DNA from: an uncultured Bacteroidales bacterium
Lineage (GTDB): Bacteria > Bacteroidota > Bacteroidia > Bacteroidales > UBA932
DNA length: 43,505 bases
Assembly (NCBI GenBank): GCA_905235995.1
Contig: CAJONI010000039.1
Coordinates: forward strand, 1-43,505
Direction: 5' to 3'
Each line of letters begins with the position of its first letter. Within the stretch, counting starts at the first letter, position 1. The position numbers and the translations under genes were made by a program. The notes below the pieces were generated by a model. That model searched no databases and was not told the DNA's origin. It saw nothing but the letters and a program-made list of their open reading frames with translations. Positions 26,745 through 35,417 of this stretch are shown piece by piece.

Positions 26745-29700
26745 ATGTCTTTCGTACATCTGCACGTACACACTCAATACTCCATCCTCGACGGACTTTC
26801 CGACATAGAGAAACTGTTCGCGCGGGCACGCGAGCTCGGGATGCCCGCCCTGGCCATCACCGACCACGGCAACATGTACGGCGTCAAGGAGTTCTTCAAA
26901 TGGGCCAAGGACAAGAGCAACCTCGACGAGGACAAGCAGCCCATAGTCAAGCCCATCATAGGCTGCGAAATCTACGTGACCCGGCACTACGACCATACGA
27001 TCAAGGACAACGACCACCGGAAATATTACCATCTCACCCTGCTGGCCAAGAACTACGAAGGCTACCGCAACCTGATGAAAATCTGTACGGAGGGGCACAT
27101 CCACGGCATGTACTACAAGCCCAGGGTGTCGCACGAGATCGTGGAGCGCTACCACGAAAACCTCGTGTGCTGCTCCGCCTGCCTGGCCGGCGAGATTCCC
27201 CGCGACATCATGGACGGTGACGTCGAGGCGGCCCGGGAAGCGATCCGCTGGCACAAGCGCGTCTTCGGCGACGACTACTATCTCGAGGTGATGTGCCACA
27301 AGACCGAGGTCCCCGGCCTCGACGACGACGTGTACCGCGCCCAGATGCAGGTCAACCCCGTGATCTTCGACCTCGCGCGCGAGGAAGGGGTCAAGGTGGT
27401 GGCCACCAACGACGTCCACTTCATCCGCCGCGAGGACGGTCCGGCGCACGACAGGCTCATCTGCCTGACCACAAACTCCGACATCGACGACCCCAAGCGC
27501 CTGCGCTACACCCAGCAGGAGTTCCTCAAGAGCGAGGAGGAGATGGCGCTGCTCTTCCCCGAGCATCCCGAGGCCCTGGCCAACACCCTCGAAGTGGCTG
27601 GCAAGATAGAGAACTACTCCATCGACCACGACTACATCCTGCCCAAGTTCAAGATCGACCCGGCCTTCCTGGCCGACATCGACCGCCACATGGAAACCTA
27701 CAGGGAGTTCATCGACGCGGGAAGGAACGACCCCAAGGGCAACTACCGCGGCGACGACTTCTGCCGCTCCGTGGCCTATCTCTGCCACCTCACCTACGAA
27801 GGCGCACACAAGCGCTACGGCCCGGAACTCACTGAAGAACAGGCGGAGCGCATCTCCTTCGAGCTGAAGACCATCTCCTCGATGGGCTTCCCCGACTACT
27901 TCCTTATAGTGCAGGACTACATCCGCGCCTCGCGCGACATGGGCTGGCTCGTCGGCCCCGGCCGCGGCTCGGCCGCAGGCAGCGTGGTCGCCTACTGCCT
28001 CTGGATCACGAACCTGGATCCCCTCAAATACCAGCTCCTGTTCGAGCGTTTCCTCAACCCCGACCGCATCTCGATGCCCGATATCGACGTCGACTTCGAG
28101 AACCTCGAGGCTGCCCACCGCTACGTCGAAGACACTTACGGCGTCGACCATGTGTCGAGGGTCATCACCTTCGGCACCATGCTCGCGAAAGGAGCCATAA
28201 AGGACGTGGCGCGCATCAGCCACGTGTCCATCGACGAGAGCAACCGCCTCTCGAAGATGGTGCCTGCGCGCCTTTTCGAGCGCGTGAAGAACGACAGCGG
28301 CCAGATGGAGGAGAAGAACGTCAAGATCACCCTTGCCAACTGCTTCAGGCTCGTGCCTGAATTCCGCGACGAGCTGGCCAGGGAGGGCAACGACCTCAAC
28401 AAGGAGGTGCTTTCCTTCGCGCAGCAGCTTGAGGGCAGCGTGCGGCAGGTTGGCATGCACGCCTGCGCCACGATCATCGGCCCGGGCAACCTCTCCGACT
28501 ACATTCCCATCTGCCTGTCCAAGGACAAGGACACCGGCAAGGACGTCTGGACCTCGCAGTACGACGGCCACTACATCGAGGAATGCGGCCTGCTGAAGAT
28601 GGACTTCCTGGGCCTCAACACCCTGTCGATCATCCACAAGACCCTCGACCTGATAAAGGAAGGCCGGGGCGAGGACATCGACATCGAGGCCATCCCCATC
28701 GATGACCCCGAAACCTACGCGCTCTACGGCCGCGGCGATACCACCTCGATCTTCCAGTTCGAGTCGCCCGGCATGCGCGAGTGGCTGCAGAAACTGCACC
28801 CCGAGCGCTTCGAGGACCTGATCGCAATGAACGCGCTCTACCGTCCCGGCCCGATGGACTACATCCCCGACTTCGTCGACAGGAAACTGGGCCTGGAGCC
28901 CATCACCTACGACCTGCCCGAGATGGAGGAGTACCTCAAGGACACCTACGGCATCACGGTCTACCAGGAGCAGGTGATGCTGCTCTCGCGCAAGCTGGCT
29001 GGCTTTACCCGCGGCGAGGCCGACAAGCTCCGCAAGGCCATGGGCAAGAAGAAGATTAAGGACCTGGAGGAGCTGCAGGGAAAATTCATCGAGGGCGGAA
29101 CCAAAAACGGCATAAGCAAGGAGATGCTCGACAAGATATGGCAGGACTGGCGCGCCTTCGCGGAATACGCGTTCAACAAGAGCCACGCCACCTGCTATGC
29201 CTGGGTGAGCTACCAGACCGCCTGGCTCAAGGCCCACTACCCGGCCGAGTTCTTCGCGGCCAACATGAGCTGCAACCTCAACAACATGGACGAGATCTCC
29301 AAGATCATGGACGACTGCCGCCGCTGGCAGATCCAGGTCCTGGGGCCCGACGTAAACGAGAGCGCCACCGAATTCACTGTCAACAAGGCGGGCAACATCC
29401 GCTTCGGCATGGGCGGCATCAAGGGCGTCGGGGCCAACGTCATCGATGCCCTGATAGCCGAAAGGGAGAAAGGCGGGGCCTTCAACGGCGTCTACGACTT
29501 CGTGGAGAGGATGCCCCTCGGAGTGATCAACCGCAAGGTCCTGGAGTGCCTCATAGCCGCCGGCGCCTTCGACGGTTTCCGCGAACTCTCGCGTCCGCAG
29601 TATTTCTTCGAGACCGGCAAGGACGAGACCTTCATCGACCAGCTGCTGGGCTATGCCGCCAAGTTCCAGAGAGATTCGATGGCCGCCACCCCGAGCCTCT

Positions 29701-30467
29701 TCGGCGAGGTGGAGGAGTTGCGACCCGTGCGACCGCTTGTGCCGCCGATGGCCGAGTACAACGAGATGGAGATGCTCAAACGGGAGAAGGAATGCGTGGG
29801 CATGTACATCTCCGCCCATCCGCTCGACCGCTACCGCTTCGAGATCGAGGAATTTTCAACGGTCGACATAGCCCGTCTCGACGAGATCGAGCGGACTCTC
29901 GCCACCGACCCTGCGGTGCAGAACAAGGAGTTCTATGTGGCGGGTCTGGTGTCTGAGTCGGAGGTGCGGCATACGCGCAAGGACAACAAGCCCTGGTGCC
30001 GTTTCACCCTGGAGGATTATTCTGGCAGCCACTCTTTCTCGCTCTTTACCAAGGAATACGAGACCTTCATGAAATACACGCAGGTCCATACGGCTCTGCT
30101 GATCAAGTGCGTCACCAGGCCCCGCTTCCGCAAGGAGGAAGACGGCGTCGGCTCGACCGTCTATGAACTGCGCATCCAGAACATGATGCTGCTCTCCAAC
30201 ACCCGCGACGAGTTCATCAAGGAATTCCATGTGGAATATCCTTTGCAGGGTTCCTCTCCCGAACTGCGCGGCGCCCTGCTCAAGGAGATCAAGCACCACA
30301 AGGGCAAGGCGCGGCTGCACATCGACCTGACCTTCGACCACGAAGGCGAGTCGCAGCAGCTCGGCCATTTCTCAAAGAAATACTCTGTCACTCCCGGCTT
30401 CGAACTGGTTGCCTTCCTCGACAGGCATCATCTCCGCCACCACCTCGTGAAGAAGGTGGTGATGTGA
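26745..30467 (+). CDS. dnaE: DNA polymerase III subunit alpha
   Basis: Catalytic subunit of the replicative DNA polymerase. The 1240-residue product has an N-terminal PHP domain (FVHLHVHTQYSILDG, ITDHGNMYG), the polymerase palm with the catalytic PDIDVDFE near residue 445, the fingers region with HRYVEDTYG and YRPGPMDYIPDF, a helix-hairpin-helix part (KIKDLEELQGKF, SHATCYAWVSYQTAWLKAH), and a C-terminal OB fold (about 1050-1130, FYVAGLVSESEVRH). Length suits DnaE1. The first ATG after the promoter is used. Its TGA directly abuts the stop codon of the convergent hicB, leaving no intergenic base. Confidence 0.98.
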   Translation: MSFVHLHVHTQYSILDGLSDIEKLFARARELGMPALAITDHGNMYGVKEFFKWAKDKSNLDEDKQPIVKPIIGCEIYVTRHYDHTIKDNDHRKYYHLTLLAKNYEGYRNLMKICTEGHIHGMYYKPRVSHEIVERYHENLVCCSACLAGEIPRDIMDGDVEAAREAIRWHKRVFGDDYYLEVMCHKTEVPGLDDDVYRAQMQVNPVIFDLAREEGVKVVATNDVHFIRREDGPAHDRLICLTTNSDIDDPKRLRYTQQEFLKSEEEMALLFPEHPEALANTLEVAGKIENYSIDHDYILPKFKIDPAFLADIDRHMETYREFIDAGRNDPKGNYRGDDFCRSVAYLCHLTYEGAHKRYGPELTEEQAERISFELKTISSMGFPDYFLIVQDYIRASRDMGWLVGPGRGSAAGSVVAYCLWITNLDPLKYQLLFERFLNPDRISMPDIDVDFENLEAAHRYVEDTYGVDHVSRVITFGTMLAKGAIKDVARISHVSIDESNRLSKMVPARLFERVKNDSGQMEEKNVKITLANCFRLVPEFRDELAREGNDLNKEVLSFAQQLEGSVRQVGMHACATIIGPGNLSDYIPICLSKDKDTGKDVWTSQYDGHYIEECGLLKMDFLGLNTLSIIHKTLDLIKEGRGEDIDIEAIPIDDPETYALYGRGDTTSIFQFESPGMREWLQKLHPERFEDLIAMNALYRPGPMDYIPDFVDRKLGLEPITYDLPEMEEYLKDTYGITVYQEQVMLLSRKLAGFTRGEADKLRKAMGKKKIKDLEELQGKFIEGGTKNGISKEMLDKIWQDWRAFAEYAFNKSHATCYAWVSYQTAWLKAHYPAEFFAANMSCNLNNMDEISKIMDDCRRWQIQVLGPDVNESATEFTVNKAGNIRFGMGGIKGVGANVIDALIAEREKGGAFNGVYDFVERMPLGVINRKVLECLIAAGAFDGFRELSRPQYFFETGKDETFIDQLLGYAAKFQRDSMAATPSLFGEVEELRPVRPLVPPMAEYNEMEMLKREKECVGMYISAHPLDRYRFEIEEFSTVDIARLDEIERTLATDPAVQNKEFYVAGLVSESEVRHTRKDNKPWCRFTLEDYSGSHSFSLFTKEYETFMKYTQVHTALLIKCVTRPRFRKEEDGVGSTVYELRIQNMMLLSNTRDEFIKEFHVEYPLQGSSPELRGALLKEIKHHKGKARLHIDLTFDHEGESQQLGHFSKKYSVTPGFELVAFLDRHHLRHHLVKKVVM

Positions 30468-30827
30468 TCATTCCTTGCCGTAGGGGGCTTGATCTTCCTG
30501 AAGCAACCTGATTATTGCCGTATTGATATAATCATTTATGGTATAGCCGTTTGCAGCGGCCATAGCGGCTACTTGGGCATGAACTTCTGAACTCATGCGC
30601 AGATTCAGCTTTCCGCTGTATGCCCTTTCAGGCTCCACTCCGTCATTGGCACAGGCTTCGAGATAGCTGTCAATCCCTTCCCGAAAATCCTTCTGGAGTT
30701 CTTCCAGAGACTGCCCTTCATACAATATCAAAGATTTATGAAGGCCTTGAACCTTGCCATGAAGGCAATCATCCTTCAGGCTATACTCTACGGATCCTTT
30801 GTATCCTTTGTATTCCAAAAAATCCAT
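30468..30827 (-). CDS. HicB-family antitoxin-like regulator without HicA
   Basis: The 119-residue product has the partial RNase-H-like HicB fold (about 1-65, MDFLEYKGYKGSVEYS through LEELQKDFREGIDSYLEACA) and a C-terminal ribbon-helix-helix DNA-binding segment (about 71-110, SGKLNLRMSSEVHAQ then NGYTINDYINTAI). In HicAB systems HicB neutralises the mRNA-cutting HicA toxin and represses the operon. No HicA frame exists on either side: the upstream gene ends at 30883 and dnaE abuts downstream. The open frame reaches 30878, but those codons cover the operator and promoter, so the ATG at 30827 is used. Lower GC than the neighbours suggests transfer. Confidence 0.85.
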   Translation of the reverse strand: MDFLEYKGYKGSVEYSLKDDCLHGKVQGLHKSLILYEGQSLEELQKDFREGIDSYLEACANDGVEPERAYSGKLNLRMSSEVHAQVAAMAAANGYTINDYINTAIIRLLQEDQAPYGKE

Positions 30828-30848
30828 GGCTATATCAAACTCTTTCCA

Positions 30849-30882
30849 CAAAGGTACTAATTTTAGTACCAAATCCAAACTT
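30849..30882 (-). promoter_or_regulatory. hicB promoter with embedded palindromic operator
   Basis: On the minus strand TTTG, a spacer of exactly 19 bases and TACCTTTG (-7 box at 30856-30849) form a consensus Bacteroidota promoter. Within it lies a perfect palindrome, GGTACTAA, two bases, TTAGTACC (30853-30870), whose inner arm shares the TACC of the -7 box. The site is ideal for blocking RNA polymerase. Binding by the ribbon-helix-helix part of the HicB protein, as in other HicB systems, is inferred. The -7 box is 21 bases before the ATG. Confidence 0.8.
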
Positions 30883-31737
30883 TTATTTCACTATTATCGC
30901 GTTGGCGACGGGGCGCTCGCCTTCGGCGTCGAACTTGCCGTTGTCGGAGGGGTGGTTGACCACCTTGCCTCTGACCACCATCGCGGAGGAGCCGCCGCCG
31001 TCGAGATTGAGGGCTTCGGTGCAGCCAAGGGCCTGCATTACCTGCTGCAGCTCGGGAATCGACAGCCCTGCCGCAGAAGAATTGCGACCGTCGGCCACCA
31101 CGAGGACCACGGTGCCGTCGGGACGGCGTCCGACTGCGGTGCGGGGATGGCGGTTGGTGTTGAACCTTACTTTCCTGGTCTCCAGCACCTTGCCGGCGGC
31201 CATTAGCGAAGGGCCTGCGGTGAGCACGTCTTCCGCCTGGATGTCCTTTTCCCAGAGGGGCCTGCCGTCGCTCATCAGGACGTATAGGTCTCCGCGGAAC
31301 GTGGCCACGGCTCCCTGCCAGTGCTCGCCGGGGCGATGGTCGCCGCCACCCTGGTTGGGCGCGAGTTCCTCGCCGTCGACCCGGAGGTAGCACACCGATC
31401 CGTAGGGGGCCTTCATGTTGAAGAAGGAACCGTTGACCGCGGCCGTGGCTCCGTAGCGTTCGGCGAGGGAGGAAGTGGTCTCGAGGGCGCCTTCGGCGGA
31501 AGGCACTATGTCGAAGCGCACGCCCGGTGCGATCTCCAGCACGCAGAGATACTGGTTGGCGTCGAACAGGTTGCCCTGAAAGGCTCCCTGATGAAGGGTG
31601 ATATTCTCGGTGACGGCCTCATGCGACCATTTTCCAGCCGACAATACTCCCGGCATCGGCTGGGCACTCGCAAACAGCGGAGTGAGCAGGAGGTCTATAA
31701 ACAATAAGGTTTTATTCTTCAATGAGTTCATAGTCAA
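30883..31737 (-). CDS. Secreted phosphodiester glycosidase family protein
   Basis: The 284-residue product has a signal peptide (about 1-26) and an NAGPA-type phosphodiester glycosidase domain: AAVNGSFFNM, GPSLMAAGKVLE, RTAVGRRPDGTVVLVVADGR and the glycine-rich ALNLDGGGSSAMVV, all hallmarks of this family (the group containing the mammalian uncovering enzyme and bacterial exopolysaccharide-related proteins). It probably cleaves sugar phosphodiesters in the cell envelope; substrate unknown. Its start overlaps the rnr 3' end by 26 bases, so it is translated behind RNase R. M3 is an alternative start. Confidence 0.88.
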   Translation of the reverse strand: MTMNSLKNKTLLFIDLLLTPLFASAQPMPGVLSAGKWSHEAVTENITLHQGAFQGNLFDANQYLCVLEIAPGVRFDIVPSAEGALETTSSLAERYGATAAVNGSFFNMKAPYGSVCYLRVDGEELAPNQGGGDHRPGEHWQGAVATFRGDLYVLMSDGRPLWEKDIQAEDVLTAGPSLMAAGKVLETRKVRFNTNRHPRTAVGRRPDGTVVLVVADGRNSSAAGLSIPELQQVMQALGCTEALNLDGGGSSAMVVRGKVVNHPSDNGKFDAEGERPVANAIIVK

Positions 31738-33799
31738 GTATCTTTTGTTCGAGGCTGGCGCGGATGACGCGGATCTTCACGGGGTCGCCGAGACGTATCA
31801 CGCGGCCGGAGGCCCTGCCACGGGTTTCATATTTCTCTTCGTCAAACTGGTACCAGTCGCCGCGGATCTCGCGCAGCGACACCATTCCCTCTACCTTCGT
31901 GGGCTCGATCTCCACGTAGATGCCCCACTCGGTGAGGCCGCTCACATGCCCGTCGAACACCTTCCCGATCTTGTCCTGCATGAATTCCACCATCTTGTAC
32001 TTGATGGAGGCGCGCTCGGCGTCGGTGGCCACCTGCTCCCGTGCGGAGCAATGCTCGCAGGCGGTCTGGTAGCGGAGCCTGTCCTGCGAACTGCCGCCGG
32101 CAAGGTAGTGCGCCAGCAGGCGGTGTACCATCATGTCGGGGTATCGGCGTATGGGCGAGGTGAAATGCGTGTAGTATCTGAAGGCCAGTCCGTAGTGGCC
32201 CACGTTGTCGGTATCGTAGCGCGCGCGGGCCATGCTGCGCAGCGCCAGCATCTGCAGCGCGTTCTCTTCCGGAAGGCCCTTGGTGCTCTTCATCAGCGCG
32301 TTGAGGCTCTTTGCGGCTTTCTTGGGGTCGGCCGTGTCGCCCATCTTGTGGCCGAAATTGCCGGCAAACTTGCGCAGGGACTCGAGTTTCTCGGGGTCGG
32401 GATTCTCATGGACGCGGTACACGAAGGTCGGGTCCTTGGCCTTGCAGTGCCGCGCCACGTGTTCCGCCACACAGCGGTTGGCCAGCAGCATGAACTCTTC
32501 GATGAGCCAGTTGCTCTCGCGGCTGACCTTCTGCACCACGTCGAGAGGTTTGCCCGTCCCGTCGACCAGCACCTTCATCTCTGGCCGCTCGAAGGAGATG
32601 GCGCCGTGGTCGAAGCGTTGCCTGCGCAGGATGGTGGCAAGGGCGTGCAGGGCCCCTATCTCTTCTGCGAGCGGGCCCTTGCCCGTCTCGATGATTTCCT
32701 GCGCCTGCTCGTAGTCAAAGCGCTGGTCGGAGTTGATCACCGTGCGCCCGAACCACTGCGAGACGACCTTGGCCTTGGCGTCGAGCTCCACCACGGTGCT
32801 GAAGCAGAGCTTGTCTTCGTGCGGGCGTAGCGAGCAGAGGCGGTTGGAGAGCTTCTCGGGCAGCATGGGGATCGTGCGGTCTACCAGATAGACCGAAGTG
32901 CCGCGGGCGAAGGCCTCTTCGTCGAGCACGCCGCCCGGCTGGACGTAGTGGGTCACGTCGGCTATATGGACACCCACCTCGACGTTCCCGTTCTCAAGCT
33001 TGCGGTACGAGAGAGCGTCGTCGAAATCCTTGGCATCGGAAGGGTCTATGGTAAAGGTGGTTACATTGCGGAAATCGCGCCGGCCCCTGAGGTCAGCTTC
33101 GGTGATTTCCTCGCGTATCTCCCCGGCCGCCGCCTCGACCGCAGGTTCGAAGCGGTAGGGCAGCTGGAATTCGGCCAGGATGGCGTGCATCTCGGTGTCG
33201 TTTTCTCCAGGGACGCCGAGCACGTCGACTATGCGGCCCAGAGGCTCCATGGAGCGCCTCGGCCAGTCGGTCACCAGCACGGCGACCTTCATCCCGTGTT
33301 CCGCCTGCTTGCCGCCGATCTCCGGAAGGTCCTCCGGCCCGTCGATGTCGATGCGTATGTCGTAGGGCATGTTCTTGCTCTCGACTATGGCCCATACCTG
33401 CCGTCCGCGCACCATCAGCACTCCGATATGGGGCTTGGCGCTGCGGCGGATGATCTTCACCACCTCTCCCTCGAGGCTGCGGCCCTTCGCTCCCGAGGCG
33501 ATGCGGCGCTTGGGTACGGCTATTTTCACGAAGTCGCCGTTGAGTGCGAAATGCAGCTTGCGCATGGGGATGAACACGTCTTCCGGAAGGCCCTCCACCT
33601 TCACGAAGCCGAAACCGTCGCGCGAGAGCGACACCATCCCCTCGAACTCCTCCACCGACTTGCTGCGACGCTCCCTGAAGCTGGTCCTCACCGGCTCAGC
33701 CTCCCCCCGCGCAAGCCTCTTGGCCCGCTTCAGCGCACCTTCCCGCACGGGTTTCTCATTTTTTTTGTTTTTCCCCTGCCTTCGTTTCGATAATGCCAT
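31712..33799 (-). CDS. rnr: Ribonuclease R
   Basis: Processive 3'-5' exoribonuclease that degrades structured RNA. The 695-residue product has a basic N-terminal tail (KRRQGKNKKNEK), cold-shock-like RNA-binding domains (about 50-190, GFGFVKVEGLPEDVFIP), the RNB catalytic domain with DPSDAKDFDDAL and HFTSPIRRYPDM, and a C-terminal S1 domain (about 605-690, GHVSGLTEWGIYVEIEPT). Somewhat shorter than E. coli RNase R because the basic C-terminal tail is missing. It leads a two-gene operon with the phosphodiester glycosidase and diverges from gpmI. Confidence 0.96.
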   Translation of the reverse strand: MALSKRRQGKNKKNEKPVREGALKRAKRLARGEAEPVRTSFRERRSKSVEEFEGMVSLSRDGFGFVKVEGLPEDVFIPMRKLHFALNGDFVKIAVPKRRIASGAKGRSLEGEVVKIIRRSAKPHIGVLMVRGRQVWAIVESKNMPYDIRIDIDGPEDLPEIGGKQAEHGMKVAVLVTDWPRRSMEPLGRIVDVLGVPGENDTEMHAILAEFQLPYRFEPAVEAAAGEIREEITEADLRGRRDFRNVTTFTIDPSDAKDFDDALSYRKLENGNVEVGVHIADVTHYVQPGGVLDEEAFARGTSVYLVDRTIPMLPEKLSNRLCSLRPHEDKLCFSTVVELDAKAKVVSQWFGRTVINSDQRFDYEQAQEIIETGKGPLAEEIGALHALATILRRQRFDHGAISFERPEMKVLVDGTGKPLDVVQKVSRESNWLIEEFMLLANRCVAEHVARHCKAKDPTFVYRVHENPDPEKLESLRKFAGNFGHKMGDTADPKKAAKSLNALMKSTKGLPEENALQMLALRSMARARYDTDNVGHYGLAFRYYTHFTSPIRRYPDMMVHRLLAHYLAGGSSQDRLRYQTACEHCSAREQVATDAERASIKYKMVEFMQDKIGKVFDGHVSGLTEWGIYVEIEPTKVEGMVSLREIRGDWYQFDEEKYETRGRASGRVIRLGDPVKIRVIRASLEQKILDYELIEE

Positions 33800-33808
33800 T
33801 TAATTCAC

Positions 33809-33816
33809 TAATTTTG
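33809..33816 (+). promoter_or_regulatory. -7 box of the gpmI promoter
   Basis: Reads TAATTTTG, an exact TAnnTTTG match, 35 bases before the gpmI ATG. A TTTC about 20 bases upstream, inside the rnr coding region, is the likely -33 element. It lies on the rnr side of the opposing rnr promoter. Confidence 0.55.
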
Positions 33817-33834
33817 CCGGTTATTCAGAGATTA

Positions 33835-33842
33835 CAAATGTA
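33835..33842 (-). promoter_or_regulatory. -7 box of the rnr promoter
   Basis: Reads TACATTTG on the minus strand, an exact TAnnTTTG match, 35 bases before the rnr start at 33799. It lies on the gpmI side of the gpmI -7 box, so the two promoters face each other. Confidence 0.55.
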
Positions 33843-33851
33843 CTAAAAAAT

Positions 33852-35375
33852 ATGAATAAGAAAGTCCTCCTCATGATCCTTGACGGCTGGGGCGAAGGCC
33901 GTCACGACTATTCCAACGCTATCTGGACCCAAGGCACTCCGAACATCGACGCCCTGCGCGCGAAATACCCCTTCAGCCACCTGCAGGCCTGCGGCGAATA
34001 CGTCGGCCTCCCAGACGGCCAGATGGGCAATTCCGAAGTGGGCCACATGAACCTCGGCGCCGGCCGGGTGGTCTACCAGGACCTGGTGAAGATCAATATC
34101 GCCTGCCGCGAAAGAAAGCTTTTGGAAAACAAGGAGATAAAGGCTGTGTACGATTATGTCAGGACTTCCGGGAAGAAGCTCCACCTCATTGGCCTTACCT
34201 CCCATGGCGGAGTCCACTCCTCGCTCGACCATGTCTACGAATTCCTGCGCGTGGCCAAGGAGTACGGCCTTGAGAAAGTCTACGTGCACGCCCTGATGGA
34301 CGGACGCGACACCGACCCCCGCAGCGGCAAGGGCTTCGTGGCCGAACTGGAGCAGAAGATGGCCGAGACTACCGGCAAGGTCGCCACGGTCTGCGGCCGT
34401 TTCTACGGCATGGACCGCGACAAGCGCTGGGGCCGCATCAAGGAAGCCTACGACCTGCTGGTCGATGGCAAGGGCACTCCTTTCACCTCGGCGACGGAAG
34501 GCATCCAGGCCTCCTACGACGCCGGCGTGACCGACGAATTCATCAAGCCCATCGTAGTGACCGACGCCTCCGGCGCCCCGCTGGCAAAGATCGAGGAGAA
34601 CGACGCCGTCATCTTCTACAACTTCCGCAACGACCGAGCCCGCGAGCTGACCACCGTTCTCACGCAGAAGGACATGCCCGAGGAAGGCATGAAGACCATA
34701 CCCCTGTACTACTGCTGCCTGACGCCCTACGACGCCTCGTTCACCGGAGTCCACATCCTCTTCGACAAGGAACTCGTGCAGGACACCCTCGGCGAGACCG
34801 TCTCCAAGGCCGGCAAGCGCCAGCTCCGCATTGCCGAGACCGAGAAATACGCCCATGTGACCTTCTTCTTCAACGGCGGCCGCGAGACCCAGTTCGAGGG
34901 TGAGGACCGCATCCTGGTCAATTCCCCGAAGGTCCCGACCTACGACATGCTGCCGCAGATGAGCGCGCCGGAAGTGGCCGAGAAACTCATCGATGTCATC
35001 CGCACGGGCAAGGAAGACCTCATCATCCTTAATTTCGCCAACGGCGACATGGTGGGACACACCGGGGTCTACAACTCAGTGACCAAGGCCGTGGAGTGCG
35101 TCGACCGTCTCGTCGGCCGCGTGGTCGAGGAGGCCCTGGCGAAGGATTACGTGGTGCTGCTGACCGCCGACCACGGCAACGCCGACTTCGAAGTCAACGC
35201 CGACGGCACGCCCAACACCGCCCATTCGCTCAATATCGTCCAGTTCATAGTGATTGGCGCTGGCGATAGCGTGAAGACGGTCAAGGACGGCGCCCTCTGC
35301 AACGTGGCTCCGACCATCCTCAAGCTGATGGGCATCCCTCAGCCCGCCGCGATGACCGCCGAGCCGCTGATATAG
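33852..35375 (+). CDS. gpmI: 2,3-bisphosphoglycerate-independent phosphoglycerate mutase
   Basis: Manganese-dependent glycolytic enzyme interconverting 3- and 2-phosphoglycerate. The 507-residue product starts [16 protein letters not shown] with metal ligand Asp11 and has the phospho-acceptor serine in [17 protein letters not shown] (Ser61), the substrate segment [14 protein letters not shown], and C-terminal metal sites in [12 protein letters not shown] and [10 protein letters not shown]. Family length is about 505-515. uvrC follows after 42 bases with no clear promoter of its own, so the two are probably one transcript. Confidence 0.98.
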   Translation: MNKKVLLMILDGWGEGRHDYSNAIWTQGTPNIDALRAKYPFSHLQACGEYVGLPDGQMGNSEVGHMNLGAGRVVYQDLVKINIACRERKLLENKEIKAVYDYVRTSGKKLHLIGLTSHGGVHSSLDHVYEFLRVAKEYGLEKVYVHALMDGRDTDPRSGKGFVAELEQKMAETTGKVATVCGRFYGMDRDKRWGRIKEAYDLLVDGKGTPFTSATEGIQASYDAGVTDEFIKPIVVTDASGAPLAKIEENDAVIFYNFRNDRARELTTVLTQKDMPEEGMKTIPLYYCCLTPYDASFTGVHILFDKELVQDTLGETVSKAGKRQLRIAETEKYAHVTFFFNGGRETQFEGEDRILVNSPKVPTYDMLPQMSAPEVAEKLIDVIRTGKEDLIILNFANGDMVGHTGVYNSVTKAVECVDRLVGRVVEEALAKDYVVLLTADHGNADFEVNADGTPNTAHSLNIVQFIVIGAGDSVKTVKDGALCNVAPTILKLMGIPQPAAMTAEPLI

Positions 35376-35417
35376 GCTGCTGGAGGCGTTTTAAACAGCT
35401 AACGCCCATCTTCTGTA

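Noticed and set aside
26727-29819. A 1030-codon open frame on the minus strand opposite dnaE
   Set aside because: It is exactly antisense to a highly conserved polymerase gene, has no domain, no promoter and no signal peptide. Long antisense frames are expected from GC-rich third positions.
30828-30878. Longer start for HicB
   Set aside because: These codons coincide with the palindromic operator and the -7 box, which are upstream of the transcript.
30828-30882. A hidden hicA toxin gene next to hicB
   Set aside because: The gap to the upstream coding region is too short and holds only promoter and operator; downstream, dnaE abuts directly.
35385-35406. Terminator between gpmI and uvrC
   Set aside because: GGCGTT and AACGCC can pair, but there is no T run and uvrC follows at once without a promoter, so read-through is more likely.
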